Part shown: positions 11,293 to 23,132 of the stretch, one piece after another
Numbering within the stretch: the first letter of the stretch is position 1
Layout of the letters: each line of letters begins with the position of its first letter
Assembly: GCA_030386875.1 (NCBI GenBank)
Contig: CM059566.1
Span: 40,088,068 to 40,152,067, forward strand
Origin: Morinoia aosen
Lineage: Eukaryota > Arthropoda > Malacostraca > Amphipoda > Talitridae
DNA: 64,000 nt
Direction: 5' to 3'
Notes under the pieces: model-generated
The model's input: only the letters and a program-made list of their open reading frames with translations
Told to the model about the DNA's origin: nothing
Databases searched by the model: none
Program-made: the position numbers and the translations under genes

Positions 11293-11399
11293 CCGTGGGC
11301 ACGCGTTGCAGCGTTCAGGGCAGCCATCGCTCGCTGTATTTAATGAAGGAATAAACAATGAGAAACACTTGTTGTAAATGAGGAAATTGCATTATATAG

Positions 11400-11475
11400 T
11401 GCGCCACTAGTTACGCAGTGGTGGCCCCTAGTGGCATACTAGTTACGCAGTGGGGGCCACTAGTGACAAACCAAT
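11400..11475. repeat. Duplicated CACTAGTTACGCAGTGG module
   Basis: Two copies of CTAGTTACGCAGTGGKGGCC are interleaved with inverted CCACTAGT/ACTAGTGG pieces, so the stretch can fold back on itself. Confidence 0.75.
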
Positions 11476-12020
11476 GACCCCCATTTCATTTTAAATATAA
11501 CCGGAAATTGTCTAAAACTATAAATGCATCCGAAAATTAAAAAAAATTAGTGCTGAACTCCCGAAATAAACTGAGGAAATTTAAAAAAAAATAGAACAAT
11601 GGGAAGTTCAATTCGAGAAGTCACTGAATGCTGACACATTTGAGCTGTGAAGGAGGAAAATAATTTTATGAATCTCATGATGGAATAATTTAATTGAGAA
11701 ATTTTTGGTTTGATAGTCCTGTTTGTCTCCATTATTTGCTTCTTTAAGTAGAAGTGAGAAAAATTTAATGAGTAATTTTTGTCAAGATCATCAATAAAAT
11801 AGTGACTTCACACATTATAACTATTTTTAATAAAAGTTTTTTGCACCGACTGTTTACCTCTAATATAGTTGTGTGCATTACAAATATATGGCAAATCGAA
11901 TGAAATTCTCGTGAAGAGTATACACTTTCCACACGAAATAATGGATAGTTATTGTTTTAAATAATAACAATGACATATGTAAAAAAATAAATTTTTCAAA
12001 TATACAGAGAACATTTATTG
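11476..12020. other. Unassigned AT-rich sequence
   Basis: Nothing recognised. Confidence 0.5.
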
Positions 12021-12200
12021 GTACTGAAAAATGAGCAAATGAACAAGTAAGGACTTCATTACCAAGTGATTAAAACAAATCTGCTCGAGTCAAGAAGTGG
12101 TATGGAAATTTTGCGCCTAAATTAGAAACTGAATTTGAACTCAAAATCAGGATTTCAGTGAAAATCCGTCGCATGACTACTTGGAGTTTGTGAAGTGTTC
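12021..12200 (+). repeat. Dispersed repeat D1, copy 2
   Basis: It shares AATCTGCTCGAGTC, GAAGTGGTATGG, GAACTCAAAATCAGGATTTC and CCGTCGCATGACTACTTGGA with 9009-9240. Confidence 0.7.
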
Positions 12201-12415
12201 ATTAATGTATAGGTTCGTTATCTTAGAAGAAACATTAATGAATTATGTATTTTTTCCCAGTATGTTCATTAAACCAACTGGTTTGTTATCTTAGTAAAAT
12301 CATTAAGGAATTGAGTATTTTTTCCCAGTATGTGCATTAAGCCAACTGGTTCGATATCTTAGTAGAGTCATAAACGAATTAAGTATTTTTTCCCAGTATG
12401 TACATTTGGCCCATT
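12195..12415. repeat. Tandem repeat, ~68-bp unit, 3 copies
   Basis: Each copy contains TTCCCAGTATGTNCATT, a CCAACTGGTT-like stretch and ATTAAGGAATTGAGTATTTT. The array grows directly out of the right end of repeat D1. Confidence 0.85.
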
Positions 12416-13204
12416 GAATCGTGCAAGAAATGCTGAAGCTGCTAGAAATGCTGAGAAACACTTCCAGCCAAAAGAAATGCTGAAGCTGTAAATACTAAAA
12501 CTATTAAATAGGCAGGAGCAAAATAAGCTGAAAGTAAGAAAAATGTCTACGTAAGAAATGATGAAATTGCATAGTTTTTGAAAGATTTTGACTAATTTTA
12601 TTACTAAGTTGAATAATTTTTTAAAATTATTTTATAACTGTAACATAAGCTGGCTGAGAGAGGAGTTCACTCTTTCTGCAACACAGGTCACTTTTTTGAA
12701 TGACAATCGTCCCTAATTTTAAATGGAAAATTTTTAAATTTCCAACTACATATTAATGAAAATTGTCTCCAATTTTAAATGACAATCGTTTCCAACTTTT
12801 AATAACAATCGTTCTTCGAATGTTCTACTTTGAAAGTCCAATCCCACATACAATCTTAAATTAAACACACTTATGATAAAAAGCGAGTACAACACAGCCT
12901 TGTGTGTAGCAGGACTCTATGACGTGTTTGCAAATAATTATGAACATTCTTTTATTATCGAACACGCATGAAAAATAATCCCAAACCGTCTGCACCAAAT
13001 ATCAATTTTTGATCATCTGAGCCATTGGCAAACTCAGGACTATTTGCACCAAATATTAACTCAAAACCAGCTGAACTAAATGAGAGTTTGAAATCATCTT
13101 AGTCGATATAAATTTTAGAAACAGCTGAACAAAAATTTTTTAAAACCATTTTAACCCCAAGGTTAAAAATCGGAACTATCTGGCACAAACTTAAGTTTGA
13201 ACCA
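12416..13204. other. Degenerate short repeats, no gene
   Basis: There are diffuse, poorly conserved repeats of GACAATCGT..AATTTTAAAT (12690-12800) and AACCATCTGAACYAAAT-like pieces (12980-13190). Confidence 0.5.
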
Positions 13205-13520
13205 ACCTCACCTACGAACATGTCTTGCTCACTCTAAATCATGTTGAATCGACCCAAGCAACGAACATGCTGACTCAAAATCTTGTTGAATAGACTCAAG
13301 CAACGAACATGCTGACTCAAAATCATGTCTAACCAACTCAATCATGCCTAACCAACTCAATCATGTCTAACCAACTCAATCATGTCGAACCAACTCAATC
13401 ATGTCTAACCAACTCAATCATGTCTAACCAACTCAAGCAACGAACATGCCATGCCGACTTAATATCACGTTGAACCAACTTTTCCCCAAAATCATGTCTA
13501 ACCAACTCAACCAACAAACA
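13205..13520. repeat. Tandem repeat, 19-bp AACCAACTCAATCATGTCT core
   Basis: A left section of about 56-bp units containing CAAGCAACGAACATGCTGACTC passes into 19-bp units, about five in a row at 13320-13430. Confidence 0.9.
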
Positions 13521-13559
13521 GCCATGCTGGCACAAATTTATTTCAACGAGATGCGTAAC

Positions 13560-13690
13560 AGCATGTCTTCTCCCCTGGAACACCAGCACCTGGGAAGTGT
13601 TCCACGACAAAGATGTATTGACACGTGTAACATGTGTTCTTCTTCCGCTGGAACACCAGCACCTGAGAAGCTACAACTGCGGAAGAAAGT
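13560..13690. repeat. Two copies of a ~75-bp module with GGAACACCAGCACCTG
   Basis: GGAACACCAGCACCTGGGAAG at 13577 and its near copy at 13649 are followed by different sequence. Four overlapping short frames on both strands read this module; none has support as a gene. Confidence 0.7.
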
Positions 13691-13804
13691 TCCAGGTTCA
13701 GCAGCGTGTGTGTGTGTGTGCGGAAACGCTGAGAAAACCTCTCCAGATCGTCATAAAACTCTCTCGCTGCCGTGACGGAGACCGATAACGGTCGAGAAAT
13801 TATT

Positions 13805-13912
13805 CCCACAGCGTGGGAATTCTGGACAGGGCGTGGGAATTCTGGACAGGGCGTGAGAATTCTGGACAGGGCGTGGGAATTATTCTGGACAGGGCGTGGG
13901 AAACGGTGCTAC
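13805..13912. repeat. Tandem repeat, 25-bp unit with GGGAATTCTGGACAGGGCGT, 4-5 copies
   Basis: The units are nearly identical; the fourth carries an extra ATT. Confidence 0.92.
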
Positions 13913-14074
13913 GCTTAGGGTATTTTTTGCAACTGCATCGCGTGATGGACGAGCTTCCGACCGCCGGGATGCAAGAAATGAAATAAATAAAAAGCCGGGC
14001 GAATTAGCGGATTGTAAGAGGAAGTTTCCGTTATTTTTGCGTGTTCCTGAAGGCATGTTGTGATACAATGGAAG

Positions 14075-14330
14075 ACTAATGACGAATGTGAAATGTTGTC
14101 GTACAGATGAAACGTTGTGGGGCACGTTAATCTCTTTAGTGGCACGAGTGAAATGCTGTTGTGGCAAGCGTAAAAACTCATTGTGGCACACATGTAAAGC
14201 TACTATTGCATCAGTAAAGCATTATGGCGCACTGGAGAAGCTGCTACGGCACACTCAATAACTAAAATTGCACACATGGAAACCTATTAAGGTACACACG
14301 AAAAGCTGTAACAGGACACGTCGAAAGCTA
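14075..14330. repeat. Degenerate ~31-bp repeat leading into the 22-bp array
   Basis: Units such as GTGGCACGAGTGAAATGCTG, GTGGCAAGCGTAAAAAC and GGCACACTGGAGAAGCTG recur. They look like an older form of the array to the right. Confidence 0.7.
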
Positions 14331-14742
14331 TTATGGCACACGGGAATAGTCCCTATGGCACACGGTAATAGTCCCTATGGCACACGGGAATAGTCCCTAT
14401 GGCACACGGGAATAGTCCCTATGGCACACGGGAATAGTCCCTATGGCACACGGGAATAGTCCCTATGGAACACGGGAATAGTCCCTATGGCACGCAGGAA
14501 TAGTCCCTATGGCACACGGGAATAGTCCCTATGACACACGGGAATAGACCCTACGGCACACGGGAATAGTCCCTATGGCACACGGGAATAGTCCCTATGG
14601 CACACGGGAATAGTCCCTACGGCACACGGGAATAGTCCCTATGGCACACGGGAATAGTCCCTACGGCACACGGGAATAGTCCCTATGGCACACAGGAATA
14701 GTCCCTATGGCACACGGGAATTGTCCCTATGGCACAATTGAT
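14331..14742. repeat. Tandem repeat, 22-bp unit, ~19 copies
   Basis: The unit is GGCACACGGGAATAGTCC plus CTAT. Copies are almost uniform, with single changes such as GGAACACG or CACGCAGG. Confidence 0.96.
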
Positions 14743-15249
14743 ATATTATACATTTAAAGCCCAAGAGAAAAGCCATAGCGGCGCGCGTTAGATACGCTGT
14801 GAGGAACAAGACAGGCAGTTACGGTAAAAAAGATACCAAACTTTCAATGCCACAAAGGAGTGAGAAGTCAAAATCGATGTATTTTTCAGTGTCTTAATGC
14901 GGTTATAACTCACTCACTGTCTAGTGAAAAGGATAATGACTCTATAGAAGACAAATTTGAAATGAAACATTTGTGACCTTGAGCAAACTTCTTGGGAGCC
15001 TTGTATTTTCACAGAACATCAAGGGAGTAAATAAACATCTGCTACTCTAAACACTGTTACAGCTGTTAATAGCTTGCAGCGCGATGCAACTGTAGACTTT
15101 CCTAATTACTGTTCACAACTACCCATCGAGCAGCAACGATCCCATCTCCTCGTAGGGTAAATTGCAGTTCAGAGTAGTTTACCGTACTTTTCGTTATTCC
15201 TGCCATCTGATGATCTGACAATACGTTCATGTTGTGCTATTAAGTCTCA
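14743..15249. other. Unassigned sequence
   Basis: Nothing recognised. Confidence 0.5.
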
Positions 15250-15480
15250 GGAGGCTGTTCATACCAGTTACTTGCAACCGGATGACAGTTTATGCCAGTT
15301 ACTTACTCCCAGATGGCAGTTCACACCCGTTACTACTCCCAGATGACAGTTCATACCAGTTACTCACTCTCAGATGCTAATTTGTGGCAGTTACTTATTT
15401 CTAGTTGACAGTTCACCCCAGTTACTTACTCCCGGTTACTTGCATGCGGCGGTTGCCCCAGTTATGACACCATTTCTGCA
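15250..15480. repeat. Tandem repeat, ~31-bp unit, ~6 copies
   Basis: The unit is CAGTTACTTACTCCCAGATG followed by ACAGTTCATAC. Confidence 0.85.
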
Positions 15481-15599
15481 GTAATCCTTCGTTACCACAA
15501 TTGAGTTCCGTAGAGACCGTGTATTCTCCACGAACAGCAGCATTCAAAGCAATATTTAACAACAGTTTTAATCCGCTGCTCGCCGCGTTTTGTCCCGGG

Positions 15600-15905
15600 T
15601 TTACCTAGATATTTACCTTAGTACGCTGAACTTATGCATTCACGTCAGTTTACCCATAAATGTACCTCAAATTACCCACACATTTATCACAGTTTACTTA
15701 CGTATTTACATAAACTTGCGCAAGCATTTACCACAGCTTACCTAGCTAATTACCCCAGTTTACTCAGCCAATTACCTCAGTTTATCCAGACACTTACCTA
15801 AGTTCACCCAGCCATTTACCACAGTTTACTTGCGCATTTATCTAAGTTCACCAAGCCATTTACCATAGTTTACCCAGCCCTATACCTCAGTCTGACCAGC
15901 TCTTC
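15600..15905. repeat. Degenerate ~30-bp repeat, ~10 copies
   Basis: The units resemble ATTTACCACAGTTTACCCAG, with TACCTAAGTTCACC variants. Confidence 0.8.
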
Positions 15906-15994
15906 CCGCTCCCAAGTTTAATCGGCGCAGCGTTAGCAACTCCTGGAGAAGTTCTATGGTGCACCTGCCTGATCTCTGCCACTGCATCTGGTGC

Positions 15995-16240
15995 CTGCTG
16001 GGCACCGTGCAGCTGCAGTTCCTGCACCTGATCTGGTTTTACTTGTTTTATTCAGCTGATGAGCAGAATGAAGTGCAGCTGGAGTTTCTGCTCACCTGCA
16101 CCTGATCTGGTTTTACTTGTTCTCTTCAGTTGATGAGCAGAATGACTCGCTTGAGTTAATGTTATCAGATGCATCGGGAAATTTGTTATTTGTTCACTTC
16201 AGATGATGAGTAGAATGGAGTACAGCTGAAGTCAATTAAA
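15995..16240. repeat. Degenerate ~95-bp repeat, 2-3 copies
   Basis: CACCTGATCTGGTTTTACTT, then GTT, a TTCAGYTGATGAGCAGAATG block and a GTGCAGCTGGAGT block, recur three times with decreasing match. Confidence 0.75.
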
Positions 16241-16682
16241 TCAGGTGCCTCAGGTTTGGATTTATTCAATCATTTGAGAAGATGGACAAAATAAGCAGCA
16301 CTGCAGGAATCTGATTATTTAAAACTTTTACTGGAGGGATTCGATGCTTAGGTTCTCTATGGTGGCTTTCACATATTTCACATAGTACTTGATTATGGAT
16401 TTAATTTATTCGGCGAAAGGTTAAGTGTAATAGTGTAACCATGAAATTATGCCATTTACTTGCTTCCTTAAACTTAACTGGAAAGGAGATTGAAAATACA
16501 GGTTTGAGGATGTCCAAGACGAAGAAGAAACGAAAGATGAAAAAAAATACATTGCATGCCGTCAAAAAATCGCCGCTCGACAACTGAGAGGGATTTTCTC
16601 AAATCGATTTAAATCGATTTTCTCTAAATATCATTCGTCACAGTAACTCAGTGATTCATGTTTTGAAAACTTTAAATTTCTT
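16241..16682. other. Unassigned sequence
   Basis: It contains one direct doublet AATCGATTTAAATCGATTTT near 16600; otherwise nothing. Confidence 0.5.
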
Positions 16683-16895
16683 TAGACGAGACAATTTTTC
16701 AGACCTCATACCACTTCATATAGCAGCCCTGCGTCTCGAGACAATTTCTCAGAGCTCACACCACTTCATATAGCAGCCCTGCGTCTCGAGACAATTTCCT
16801 AGAGCTCATACCACTTCATAACAGCCCTACATCTCGAGACAATTTCCTAGAGCTCATACCACTTCATAACAGCCCTACATCTCGAGACAATTTCG
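16683..16895. repeat. Tandem repeat, 48-50-bp unit, 4 copies plus part
   Basis: Each unit begins GAGACAATTTCYYAGAGCTC and continues CATACCACTTCATA and CAGCCCTRCRTCTC. Starts are at 16688, 16738, 16788, 16836 and 16884. Confidence 0.93.
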
Positions 16896-17069
16896 CCCAT
16901 TCACAAAACTGAAGCCTCAATTTGAAGAGGACGCAAGTTAGCAGTTGCTAATATTCACGGGAGTCTGCCTGCTGCTGAATTACCTAGTTTTCCAATTAGG
17001 TCGCTTTTGGCCGAATTTCTTCGTTGGTAAAAGTTTTCTCTTTAAATTAGCATGGCGCCTGCGGCCGCT

Positions 17070-17430
17070 GAGTGAGGGGGGTTGTATGAGGGGGGTTGTG
17101 TGAGTGGGGGTTGTGTGAGTGGGGGTTGTGTGAGTGGTAGTTAGGTAAGTGGGGGTTGTGTTAGTGGGGGATTGTGTGAGGGGGGTGGTGTGAGTGGAGG
17201 TTGTGTGAGTGGGGGTTGAACGAGTGGGAGTTGTGTTAATGGGGGTTGTGTGAGTGGGGGTTGTGTGAGTGGGGGTTGTATGAGTGGGGGTTGTGTGAGT
17301 GAGGGTTGTGTGAGTGAGGGTTGTGTGAGTGGGGGTTGTATGAGTGGGGGTTGTGTGAGTGAGGGTTGTGTGAGTGAGGGTTGTGTGAGTGAGGGTTGTG
17401 TGAGAGGGAGTTGTGAGAGTGTGGGTGATA
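17070..17430. repeat. Minisatellite, 15-bp unit GTGAGTGGGGGTTGT, ~23 copies
   Basis: The strand is G/T-rich. The minus strand gives threonine/histidine-rich and leucine/proline/glutamine-rich frames that are translation artefacts of a 15-bp period. Confidence 0.95.
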
Positions 17431-18227
17431 TCACAACCTCTCATGGGTAGGGACATCATGTTGAGTAGGATGTTTCAGTGACAGCATTTTTTGTAAGTTG
17501 ATAAGTTGTTAAATTATTTTGAGCAGGATATACAGAAGGAAATTTAGTATTAACAACAAAATAAAAACGTCACTTGAAGTAAAAATTGTACTTCTTGTCA
17601 GTCTCTTCATTAGCCATCAAGTGCAATGTGAGCACATAAGCTCTTAGTTTCTGCGGGGCTTAGCTCCTGTTTCATTTTAGTACGCTGACATCATAAAATT
17701 ATTTTTAAATTGTATCAAGGCATCACGTAGAAAAATTACAAGAAAACGGAGGGTAATCTCGCATGATATTGAATTTAAAATAAATGTGAAATCATTTAAT
17801 GCATTTGAACGCATTTAAAACAGAATTTCATTGAAAAGGTTCAGCTGGCCAGCTACTGACAAAAACCTTAAAGATTAGTTTTGAAACTAGATCGAATTCT
17901 TTGCCTTAATCCCCTAACCTCCAAATTAATTCTGTTGGAATCAACGGAAGCTAAACAGTTCGCATAGCTGCCTAGAACACACAATTTTGCATCTTTGCCA
18001 CTCCGTCTCATCGCTCGGATTCGCCGGCTTCTGAACAGATTCGAAAGCGAAAAGAAGGAAAAATGTAGAGCCAGCAGATTTAGGAAGTGGTGCAGCTGTA
18101 GCCGTTCTTTACAGCATAAATTCGAGCAAAGTTTTCCGATAAGTCGGTCGAAGTAAAGCCGTCATTTGGCGGAACGTCAGCGCCGGAGGTCGTTTCCGGG
18201 CCTGGGCCTTGTGTCACGAACTGCGGA
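17431..18227. other. Unassigned sequence upstream of the gene
   Basis: It is AT-rich to 17900 and less so afterwards. It could hold the 5' untranslated exon of the gene at 19711, but I cannot place it. Confidence 0.4.
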
Positions 18228-18515
18228 CGACCGTCTGTTTTTTTCTGCGGTTTGTCTTCGTGTTGAAAATGTCTGTTGTACCGTGGTGACCGTCCGTTTT
18301 TGTTTCTGCGGTTTGCCTTTGTGTTGAAAATGTCTGTTGTGCCGTGATCGTCCGTTTTTGTTTCTGCGGTTTGCCTTTGTGTTGAAAATGTCTGTTGCGC
18401 CGTGGTGACCATCCGTTTTTTCCTGCGGTTTGTCTTTGTGTTGAAAATGTCTGTTTCGCCGTGGTGACCATCCTTTTTTTTCCTGCGGTTTGTCTATGTG
18501 TTGAAAATGCCTGAC
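18228..18515. repeat. Tandem repeat, 58-61-bp unit, 5 copies
   Basis: TGTTGAAAATGTCTGTTGYG recurs at 18261, 18322, 18380, 18439 and 18499, preceded each time by TTYCTGCGGTTTGYCTTTG. The minus-strand open frames here are the translated repeat. Confidence 0.93.
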
Positions 18516-19554
18516 GTGCTGTTGTTGACATGGTCGTTATTCCGCCTCTGCGTTTAACTGGAACGGAAGCTAAATCTCATTTAACTGGTAAGGAATTTTG
18601 TATCGATCTGGTGAGTACAGAGGACACTGACATGGAGATTTATGCGAACTGTACAGGAGAATTTTATTTATCGTGGTTGTCTTTGGGCCTCCCAGGGAGA
18701 GACAAATATCGAATATATGGCATCTGGGGCTCCTAAGAGGAAGAAACGAGGTTCCGAGATGATTGTTGGTTGATTTTCTTCTGCTGATTTTTTTTATTTT
18801 TACGGACTTTTTTTCGGTTCACTTCGATCCTGCTTTTCAGCATTCGCTCCTTTTTTTTAATTTAAATATCAACTTGTTTCATGAACTTGCTCATTAGATT
18901 GGTATTTCTATGCGCAGGTAATCTTGTGCGGAAACACATTTTGTGCATAGATTCGCGCGTTCCGTTAATTCCATCTTGAAGGGTACCTTCCTCCTTTTTC
19001 CTTTTGGAACATCTTTGTTCCGATGAAAGAGGCTTAAACTTACTTATCGACATTCCCCTGAAAGGATTACTTCTGTGTACTAGGAACGAATGATAATTCG
19101 TTCAAGAAATGTTCCATTTTGCTATTTAGCCTTTGTGCCTTCCAGACTTCGTGTCTGTGTTCAAAATATCGACAGCGATGCCTGTACCTTTTCATGTCGC
19201 TTAAATTAATGCTTGCAAGGCATTGTTGAAAAATTATTGGAAACTTCTCTGCGTTATAGAATTTGATCCCACAATGTTCGGTTTAAAATTCTAATGATAC
19301 TTTAATAATTAAGTGTGAGAGTGCACGTTTGAAACAATAACAAAAAGGCTTCGATGTAATCATTAGGGAAATGGCTAGAATAACTTGATTTATTTTTGAT
19401 GAAACTATCACATTTCGTTCAAACCCCATTACCACACACGCTACAGAGGCCCCGGAATCACCGAACGTAACTGATATCCTGTACAGTTCTTTCTGTGTTT
19501 GAAAGCTGCCACTGACAAACTCTCGATCCCTATGCCTCATTCAAATGCTTGATT
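18516..19554. other. Unassigned sequence upstream of the gene
   Basis: No exon, element or array could be supported. Short open frames lack splice or signal context. Confidence 0.5.
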
Positions 19555-19690
19555 CACGCACAAGTTCTTCAATAAATTTGGCTTTTTAGATTTAAGCTCA
19601 AGTTCTTTTATAAATTGTGCTTTTCAAATTTACGCTCAAATTTTTTTATAGGTATTGCCTCTCAGATTTACGCTGAAGTTTGTCTATAAA
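19555..19690. repeat. Tandem repeat, ~45-bp unit, 3 copies, just upstream of the first coding exon
   Basis: The units contain CAGATTTACGCTCAAGTT and TTTTATAAATTTGGCTTTT variants. They sit inside the presumed 5' intron and supply most of the pyrimidine-rich stretch before the acceptor. Confidence 0.8.
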
Positions 19691-19710
19691 TTTTGGTTTC
19701 CTCCCATCAG

Positions 19711-22359
19711 ATGCAGAAGCTGCTGTGCGTGACAGCGGCGTGTTTGGCCGTCACATTCACGCTTGCTGCAAGCGACCTTATCTCGACTCAAGTCCCAGGA
19801 GAATTTGCAGCGATCGACCATATCTGGACGCCTAAAACAAGGGCCTCGACGAGACCTGCAGATTATGCAAATTTCGAGGATTTCGATACGACAACGGATG
19901 ATCCCGGCGATGATTGGAATCTGGATTTCGGATCGATTGAGGCTCTTGATGCAACGGAAGAAGAGGGAACTTTTGAGCACAGCAAGGGAGATGAAAGGAG
20001 CTCATGGGAAAGAGATACGCGCAAAAAACGGTCGGCATCCAATCGAGGAGATACGAGGCTTGAAGGAGGAGACGGGTCGCTGGACTCGCGCAGGAGAAGA
20101 GCAAAGGACAGCTCAGCGAATGTGAACGAGCAGCGCCACAGACATGAAGGCTTTGATCAGTTCACATCCAATGCTGACGATATCTTCGAACAGAAAGCTT
20201 CACGTATCAATCCGATTCGCAGAGGAAGCAAAGTAGAAAGAAAGGAAATTGGAATCGATCAAGGGAAGAAAAATGATGGAATGAATTTCGATGGTCGGAA
20301 AAAAAGCCGGGCAGGTAATGCAAGATCTGATGGTTGGGCTGTGCGTGATGAAGAACTGATTGCCGACATACGCGACGAACAAGACGACATGATGACGTCA
20401 GCAAGTACCATATATGATAATAACGTAGCTTCGTTTCTCGATTATTTCTTTCCGAGCAAAAGGCGAGCTGGGGTACCTATGAAAAAGTGTCCTGTAGGTA
20501 AAGTATGTCGCAGGCTGTCGGGACAAAAACAGAAAGAGAGACCTTTACGTCACAAGCGCCCGAAGAAAACGAAGGAGAATAAGTCTAGAAAACATCCATC
20601 ACCATTTGCGGGGCACGGTTTTGGTGCAGGATGGGGATCACCCAAGCAACACCCGCAAGGCCCGAACGCTCCGGCCGCAAAAACTCATTTTAAGATTCTC
20701 GACGAAAAGAATCCAAGAGACCCGGGATCCAACAGTCATTTTTCAATTCAGTCCATGAACAAGAAGCAGGAGTCGCATCTTGACAAGGCCAGTTCGGAGA
20801 AGCAGGTCCGAGCAATGAAGAAGCAAGTGTCTTCTTTTAGAAATCAGAAAAAAGGTCGAGATTCAGCAGAATTACGTCCGGCTTTTCGTCCAGCGAAGCA
20901 GTCGGACAAAATCACAGGCATTGAATTGGGGCGTCCGGAAGAGCTCGTTACGGATCCTAACATGGCAGACGATCACGCCATCATTCTCACGAAGCCTTGG
21001 AACAACGACCCTCCTCATTTCATTCGTATTCCAGTCCAGTACTCGACGGACCCTCCGCCTGTGCTGGTGCTCAAAGAACAATTGCCTTCAGCGGCCAAGG
21101 ACGCCAAGCAGCTAGGCAAGGGCCAAGGGAACATGGCTGCAAAGTTTCCAGAAATCGAAGTCCCCCTCAAATGGCCGCCCAAACAGGCAAGACCATTTGG
21201 GGCCGGCGGCAAGTCTCACGGATTTTCGCCCCCTAAGTCCGACGATATAGTGAAGGAAAAACAGAGACAAAAAGCTTTGCAGTCTTCAGATGACAGCCAG
21301 AGGCACCCTCGGCCCACTTCTGTGCCTATGCTGAAGGAGGTTACGAGTATTAACTCCATTCAAGCGTTATATCCAATCAAGATCATAGTGGATAATGATA
21401 AAAAGTTCAGTGGAGAAATGGTGAATGACAAGCATCGACTGCCCAGACTTGAAGATGAAGGCCTGCATTTGTTGCAGGAGAATGTGTCGGTGGAATTTGA
21501 TGTTCAGAGCAAAAAGCAAGAAAACGAACTGAGAGAAAATTTCGTCGAGTCTGTTTTCAAAAATTCAAACAAAGGATCCCAGCAAAAGAAACGCATGAAA
21601 GACATAGGGTTTCTACAAAAACTTCCTGATTTTCCACCGCTGACTTTTGCTGTCGAGGATCAACTGAAAAATCCTCCTGTGAACTCTTTTTCCCCATCGG
21701 GAGGTTCTTTTCGCAGCCCTCCTCCCTCAGGTGAAAATTTCGTGCCTGTTCATAACCAGCAGGCGCTTAGAGAGCCAAATAACGTGAAGAATGGGAAGCA
21801 GGAAATCAATAATGTTGTATTTGGACGTCCCAGAGCCAACGAGCAGTTTAACCTCCCGTTACCTCCCAAAAATCTACTTACGGTCAACCAAAACTCGCCC
21901 ACTTTGCTCCAAAAAGACTCTCCTACAAGCCGCCTCACCGCACCGCCACAGCGCCACCAACCACCGGTGGATAATCGTCCTCAATCAGAACGCGTATCCT
22001 CGTACACTTCCATCGACGCGCCCGTTTTTCGGATTGTGCCGCCAGGAAAACCAAACAATGAGAAAAATTCAACTGAGAATTTCAACAGAAATCCTCATAA
22101 CAACAACAACGGTAAACAGTTTAGGTTTAACGATTTTTCGCAAGGACTAATGGATGACGACCATCGACTTCGATTCAACAGACTCACCGAGGAATTCAAG
22201 AATAGTGAAGAGGGTTTGTTTGATATCAGAGGGGTCGGGGGTGATAGTGACGAGCTGAGAGTGAGGGACCCAACCGCCATCACCCTCAAGTCCCCTCAGT
22301 TCTCCTTGTCGGTCCAGTTCGCTCCGAAAGTGAAGTCTGAGCAGAGAGGGCATCGTCAG
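19711..22359 (+). CDS. Large secreted, basic low-complexity protein, coding exon 1
   Basis: This exon holds 883 codons of an unrecognised secreted protein. The ATG directly follows a good acceptor (TTTCCTCCCATCAG), so upstream in-frame bases are intron and translation starts at 19711. Residues 1-20 (MQKLLCVTAACLAVTFTLAA) form a clear signal peptide. After it come an acidic stretch (about 35-100), a furin-like RKKR at 104-107, RRRR at 127-130, and further basic clusters around 250-300. The mature chain of this exon has only two cysteines, C260 and C266 (CPVGKVC), a possible small disulphide loop. The rest is rich in K, R, Q, N, P and S. The donor is CAG|GTGAGC, in phase 0. The exon is clearly more GC-rich than its flanks. 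An extracellular matrix or cuticle-associated role is only a guess from composition. Confidence 0.9.
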
Positions 22360-23132
22360 GTGAGCTTCAAAGTTTTACTTCAGTGAAATTTAAAGGTGAA
22401 TAATTTCTGTCGATTTTGCTTTGACTTTGAGGAAGGTTAAGTGTAATTTCTGTCCATTGTGGTAGGCTGGATATATGTTAGAGATAGTTGATGTCGTTAA
22501 TAGTTGATATTTATGACCTTCAGTGAAGGTTAACTCTTATTTTTGTCGGTAGGCTGGAAATATGTTTTTTTATAGGTGACGTCGACAAAAGTTGGGATTC
22601 ATAATAAGGACATTGGCTCAAGAGGTTACTCTCGGCCGAAAGTGTTGATTCTATTCTACCTCCCTTGATTTTTTCATGATTTGAAGGCGGACATTTATAT
22701 TTCATCAATTTAATTCATAACACTGTCAGTTATTTGGTAATTTGAATTTCTGGCGTAAAATTATCTTTTTGGAAGCTTGAAATAGTATTATGCTCCTAGT
22801 AATTAAAGCTTCTATGAGAAAAGCGCTCATTAATTGTTCATAGAAATTAATTTAAATAAACAGTAAAGCTTCAGCAGTTAACCCTAACTTCATAGGTATT
22901 CAATGGATAGCTGGAGTGCATGTGCCGCATTTTTATTATCCTATGCACTGAATTTACTAGATAATAAATTTTGGTAGTTTCGAAAGTTCACTTATTGCAG
23001 TTCATGCCACGTTCGTATTCGTCATTTTCATTACTCAGAAATCATTTATTTCAACATGTTAGATTTCAAATAATGGGTAGACTTTATGAAATGTCATCAA
23101 ATGCATTGACTCCATGAATTTTTTCCCATCAG
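22360..23132 (+). other. Intron of the secreted-protein gene
   Basis: It is bounded by GTGAGC and TTTTTTCCCATCAG, and is AT-rich with stops in all frames. It joins a phase 0 end to a phase 0 start. A short duplication of GTTAASTSTWATTTYTGTCS with GGTAGGCTGGAWATATG lies at about 22435-22565. Confidence 0.85.

Noticed and set aside
14331-14742. CRISPR-like regular repeats
   Set aside because: Units are contiguous with no unique spacers, the genome is eukaryotic and there are no cas genes.
19763-20125. Alternative plus and minus frames inside the large exon
   Set aside because: They are shadows of the 883-codon frame, which has the signal peptide, splice sites and coding-like composition.
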